Made by a program: the position numbers and the translations under genes. From assembly GCA_013003245.1 (NCBI GenBank), contig JABDJX010000128.1, positions 1 to 40,683 on the forward strand: 40,683 nucleotides of DNA, written 5' to 3'. A model generated the notes under the pieces. It did no database searches. It saw nothing but the letters and a program-made list of their open reading frames with translations, and was not told where the DNA came from. Source of the DNA: Silicimonas sp. (GTDB taxonomy: Bacteria > Pseudomonadota > Alphaproteobacteria > Rhodobacterales > Rhodobacteraceae). Shown one piece after another: positions 37,008-40,683 of this stretch. Position 1 is the first letter of the stretch. Each line of letters opens with the position of its first letter.

Positions 37008-40000
37008 CGTTGATCATATTCCTTATCGCGTCGTTGTCGTGACGCTGGACCGGCATGCTGCCGGGCCTGTTGCGCGTGTGGCCCCGGTCTTGGCGCAGGA
37101 TTTTCCGGGGCTTGAGCTTTCGGTGCATGCTGCGGCTGAGTGGGCCGAAGATGCGAGCGCTTTGGATGCAGCACGCGATGCCGTGGCGAGCGCAGACATC
37201 ATCGTATCATCTGTGTTGTTTCTTGAAGAACATGTCGAGGCGATCCGCCCCGCCATGGAAGCGCGGCGAGATCAGTGCGATGCGCTTGTGGGGCTGATCT
37301 CGGACGGCGCAATCGTACGCCTGACCAAGATGGGCGATCTGGACATGTCCAAGCCCGCCTCGGGCGCGATGGCTTTGCTGAAAAAACTGCGCGGCTCAAA
37401 GAAACCGTCTGCCAATTCCGGTGCGAAGCAGATGAAAATTCTGCGTCGCTTGCCCAAGATCCTCAAGCTGATCCCTGGCAAGGCGCAGGATCTGCGCGCG
37501 TGGTTCCTGTCGATGCAATACTGGCTGGGTGGGTCTGACGACAACGTCGAGCAGATGGTGCGCTTCCTGATTTCGCGCTATGCCTCGCGGCCTGACTGGC
37601 AGGGCGTCGCGGCTGCCGAACCGATTGAGTACCCGGATGTTGGACTCTATCACCCTGATCTGCCGGGTCACCACATAACCACCGATCCGGCTGATCTTCC
37701 CATATCAAACCACGGCCAAACTGTCGGCCTTTTAATGCTGCGGTCCTACATTCTGGCATCGGACACTGCGCACTATGATGCCGTGATCAAGACGATGACC
37801 GAGCGCGGTCTGAATGTGATCCCGGCGTTTGCTGGTGGTCTTGATGGTCGCCCCGCAATTGAGGCTTATTTCCAAGATGTCGACGCACTTGTGTCCCTGA
37901 CCGGTTTCTCGCTTGTTGGCGGACCGGCTTACAACGACAGTCAAGCGGCCTCGGTCACCCTTGGTGACCTCGACGTTCCTTATATCGCCGCCCAGCCTTT
38001 GGAGTTTCAGACACTTGATAAATGGTCCACCGGTACAGCCGGTCTAGGGCCTGTCGAGACAACCATGCTGGTGGCCTTGCCTGAGATTGATGGCGCGACG
38101 AACCCAACGGTTTTCGCGGGGCGTCATGCCGCTGGTGGATGCACAGGATGCGCGCGCATGTGTCCATCGGTCAGCGATGTTCAGGCGATGGCACCTTGCT
38201 ACGAACGGGTAGAGGCGCTGGCGGAAAAAGCCGAGCGTTTGGCCACGTTGCGGCGCAAAGAGAATGCCGAAAAGACCCTGGGCATCGTTTTGTTTGGCTT
38301 TCCACCAAACGCTGGGGCAGCGGGCACGGCGGCTTATCTGAGTGTGTTTGAATCGCTGCATAACACGCTGCACCGCTTGAAAGAGGAAGGGTATGATGTC
38401 GAGCCGCCTGCCACGGTTGATGCTTTGCGCGATGCGGTACTGAACGGCACTGCGCAGCAATATGGTCAGGATGCCAATGTGGCTGCCCAAGTCAGCGCTG
38501 ATCAAATTGTGCGGCAAACGCCTTGGCTGGACGAAGTTGAGGCGCAGTGGGGACCGGCTCCGGGCCGCATCCAGTCGGACGGCACAGGCGTGTTTGTTCT
38601 TGGCGCACAGTTCGGCAAGGTCTTCGTTGGGCTGCAGCCTGCCTTTGGCTATGAGGGCGATCCCATGCGATTGCTGTTCGAGCACGGTTTCGCGCCGACG
38701 CACGCGTTTACCACGTTCTATCAGTGGCTCAAAAACGATCTGAAAGCGGATGTGTTGCTGCACTTTGGCATGCACGGGGCATTGGAATTCATGCCGGGCA
38801 AGCAGGTTGGCCTGTCTGGCGCAGATTGGCCCGAGCGGCTGATCGGGAACATGCCGAACGTCTATCTTTACGCGGCGAACAACCCGTCAGAGGCGACTTT
38901 GGCCAAGCGGCGGTCTAACGCAGTGACGGTGACTTATCTGACGCCACCTTTGGCGACCGCCGGTCTGTACAAAGGGCTGGCTGAGGTGAAGGACAGTCTT
39001 ACCCGTTGGCGCGAGATGTCGCCTGAGGATGGCGCGCGCAATGAATTGGCGCAGTTGATCATTGATCAGGCAGCGGCTGTAGATTTGGATGGCACCAACC
39101 CTGAGACGCTTTGGCTCACGCTTTTGGAAACCGAAGACGCGCTGATCACCGACGGGCTGCATGTGGTTGGCCAGCCGATGGACGCTGAAACCCGCGCAGG
39201 GTTCATCGCGCAGATGGACGGTGATGTAGACGCGGAACGCATTGATGCTTTGTTGGCTGAAGATCACGAGTTGACCGGGCTTATGGACGCGCTCTCCGGC
39301 CGCTTTATTCAACCGGTGCCCGGTGGCGATCTGATCCGCAACCCGGATATCCTGCCCTCGGGCCGTAACATTCACGCCTTTGACCCGTTCCGCATGCCCA
39401 CCGCCTTCGCACTGCAAAGCGGCGCGCAGCAGGCGCAGTTGCTGCTCGACACGCACCCTGAATTGCCACGTTCCGTTGCGCTGGTTTTGTGGGGGTCGGA
39501 CAATATCAAATCTGACGGTGGGCCGATTGGTCAGGCGCTGGCGCTGATGGGGGCCAAGCCGCGGTTTGACAGCTATGGTCGGCTGTGTGGTGCTGATCTG
39601 ATGTCACTGGAAGAACTTGGGCGTCCGCGCATCGATGTGGTGATGACGCTGTCGGGCATCTTCCGTGATCTGTTGCCTTTGCAAACCAAACTTCTTGCTG
39701 AAGCTGCCTGGAAATGTGCCAGCGCTGATGAGCCGCTGGAACAGAACTTTATCCGCGCTCATGCGCTGGACTATGCCAAGAAAATGAACGTGGATTTGCA
39801 GACAGCCGCGCTCCGTGTCTTCTCGAATGCCGAAGGCGCCTATGGCTCTAACGTGAACCAGCTTGTCGACAGCTCGGCCTTTGGTGACGACGATGAATTG
39901 GCCGATGCTTACGAGGCGCGCAAGAGCTTTGCCTATGGGATCGATGGCAAGTCCGCCGCGAATGCCGAGTTGTTGCAAGCGGCGTTGAAAGACGTCGATC

Positions 40001-40536
40001 TGGCCTATCAGAATCTTGAAAGCGTCGAGCTTGGTGTCACGACGGTGGACCATTACTTTGACACGCTGGGCGGCATTGCCCGTGCGGTGCGCCGTGCCAA
40101 GGATGGTGCCGAGACAGCCGTTTATATCGGCGATCAGACCCGTGGCGAAGGCAAGGTGCGCACGCTGCAGCAGCAGGTCGCACTTGAGACACGCTCACGC
40201 AGCCTGAACCCGAAATTCTTTGAGCCGCTGTTGAAGCATGGCCACGAAGGTGTGCGCCAGATCGAGGCGCATATCACGAACACGATGGGCTGGTCTGCGA
40301 CCACAGGTCAGGTGGAACCTTGGGTTTATCAACGTCTTAGCGAGACATTTGTGCTGGACGCAGAGATGCGCGAGCGCCTTGCAAAACTAAACCCGCAGGC
40401 CAGCGCGCGCATGGCCAACCGCCTGCTGGAAGCCAGCGACAGGGACTATTGGACGCCTGATGGGGAGACCCTTGAGGGACTAAGAAATGCAGCCGACGCG
40501 TTAGAAGATCGGCTTGAGGGAATTGCGGCCGAATAG
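36997..40536 (+). CDS. bchH: magnesium chelatase subunit H
   Basis: BchH (1179 residues) is the porphyrin-binding catalytic subunit of Mg chelatase. The N-terminus [18 protein letters not shown] and the CobN/BchH core are intact: [45 protein letters not shown] and [23 protein letters not shown]. Cysteines cluster near residues 381-388 (CTGCARMC), followed by [20 protein letters not shown] chose the TTG at 36997, inside the end of bchB, preceded by CAAAGG; no ATG or GTG lies nearby in frame. It ends 19 bases before bchL. Confidence 0.97.
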
Positions 40537-40555
40537 GCCTTGGAGGAACGAAAAC

Positions 40556-40669
40556 ATGGCACTTGATAGAACACCACCAAGCCTGAACGGGCTAGATGGC
40601 GAAGGCGCGGTGCAAGTGCATCAGGACGAAGACGCCAAGATTGAAGGGGCCAAGGGTGTTTCGGTTTAG
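40556..40669 (+). pseudogene. bchL: bchL, nitrogenase-like iron protein of protochlorophyllide reductase, apparently interrupted
   Basis: GGAGGAA is followed by ATG 40556 and a reading frame ([20 protein letters not shown]) that is the normal BchL N-terminus. After 37 codons it meets TAG (40667-40669), at the place of the tyrosine in the family sequence [15 protein letters not shown]; the frame then continues GKGGI to the window end. The two residues before also differ: GV here, VF expected. BchL is the ATPase donor of DPOR, and its loss would block dark pigment synthesis. Because the window ends 14 bases later, this may be a contig-end error and not a real mutation. Confidence 0.7.
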
Positions 40670-40683
40670 GGCAAGGGCGGGAT

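Overview
The window is most of an alphaproteobacterial photosynthesis gene cluster. Its gene order and protein sequences point to the Rhodobacteraceae/Roseobacter group, that is, a bacteriochlorophyll-a phototroph with a type-II reaction centre and carotenoids of the spheroidene/spheroidenone series (crtA, crtC, crtD and crtF are all present). I cannot name the species.

Bases 1-5960 are flanking chromosome: the 3' part of a Kdo-transferase (waaA) gene and its DUF4170 neighbour, a small sulfotransferase, a homocysteine S-methyltransferase and a cytoplasmic BisC-type molybdopterin reductase. From 6028 the cluster is dense and runs in alternating blocks. crtA-bchI-bchD-bchO is leftward, crtI-crtB-tspO rightward and crtD-crtC leftward. 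crtE-crtF, bchC-bchX-bchY-bchZ and pufQ-B-A-L-M-X are rightward. bchG-orf428-bchP-idi with ppsR and ppaA are leftward, and bchF-bchN-bchB-bchH-bchL is rightward and runs off the end. Nearly every neighbouring pair within a block overlaps by 1-15 bases, which implies translational coupling.

The genes form one programme. BchH/I/D insert Mg into protoporphyrin. BchN/B/L and BchX/Y/Z reduce the macrocycle. BchF and BchC modify the side chains. BchG and BchP add and saturate the phytyl tail. Idi and CrtE supply isoprenoid. CrtB/I/C/D/F/A make the carotenoid. The puf operon encodes LH1, the reaction-centre L and M subunits and PufX. PpsR and PpaA/AerR encode the repressor and its B12-binding antirepressor. 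I found TGT-N12-ACA PpsR/CrtJ-type operators at the five control regions: crtA/crtI, crtD/crtE, upstream of bchC, upstream of bchG, and ppaA/bchF.

The unusual points are these. bchL has an in-frame TAG exactly at its P-loop, though close to the window edge. crtC has no canonical start codon near its conserved N-terminus and lies in the -1 frame of crtD just after a run of eight G. pufM is followed by pufX and not by pufC. The place that carries dxs in Rhodobacter sphaeroides holds a small secreted c-type cytochrome and a DUF6998-like gene next to a 26-bp tandem duplication. The puf operon ends in a series of five hairpins. I saw no tRNA, rRNA, CRISPR array or insertion sequence.
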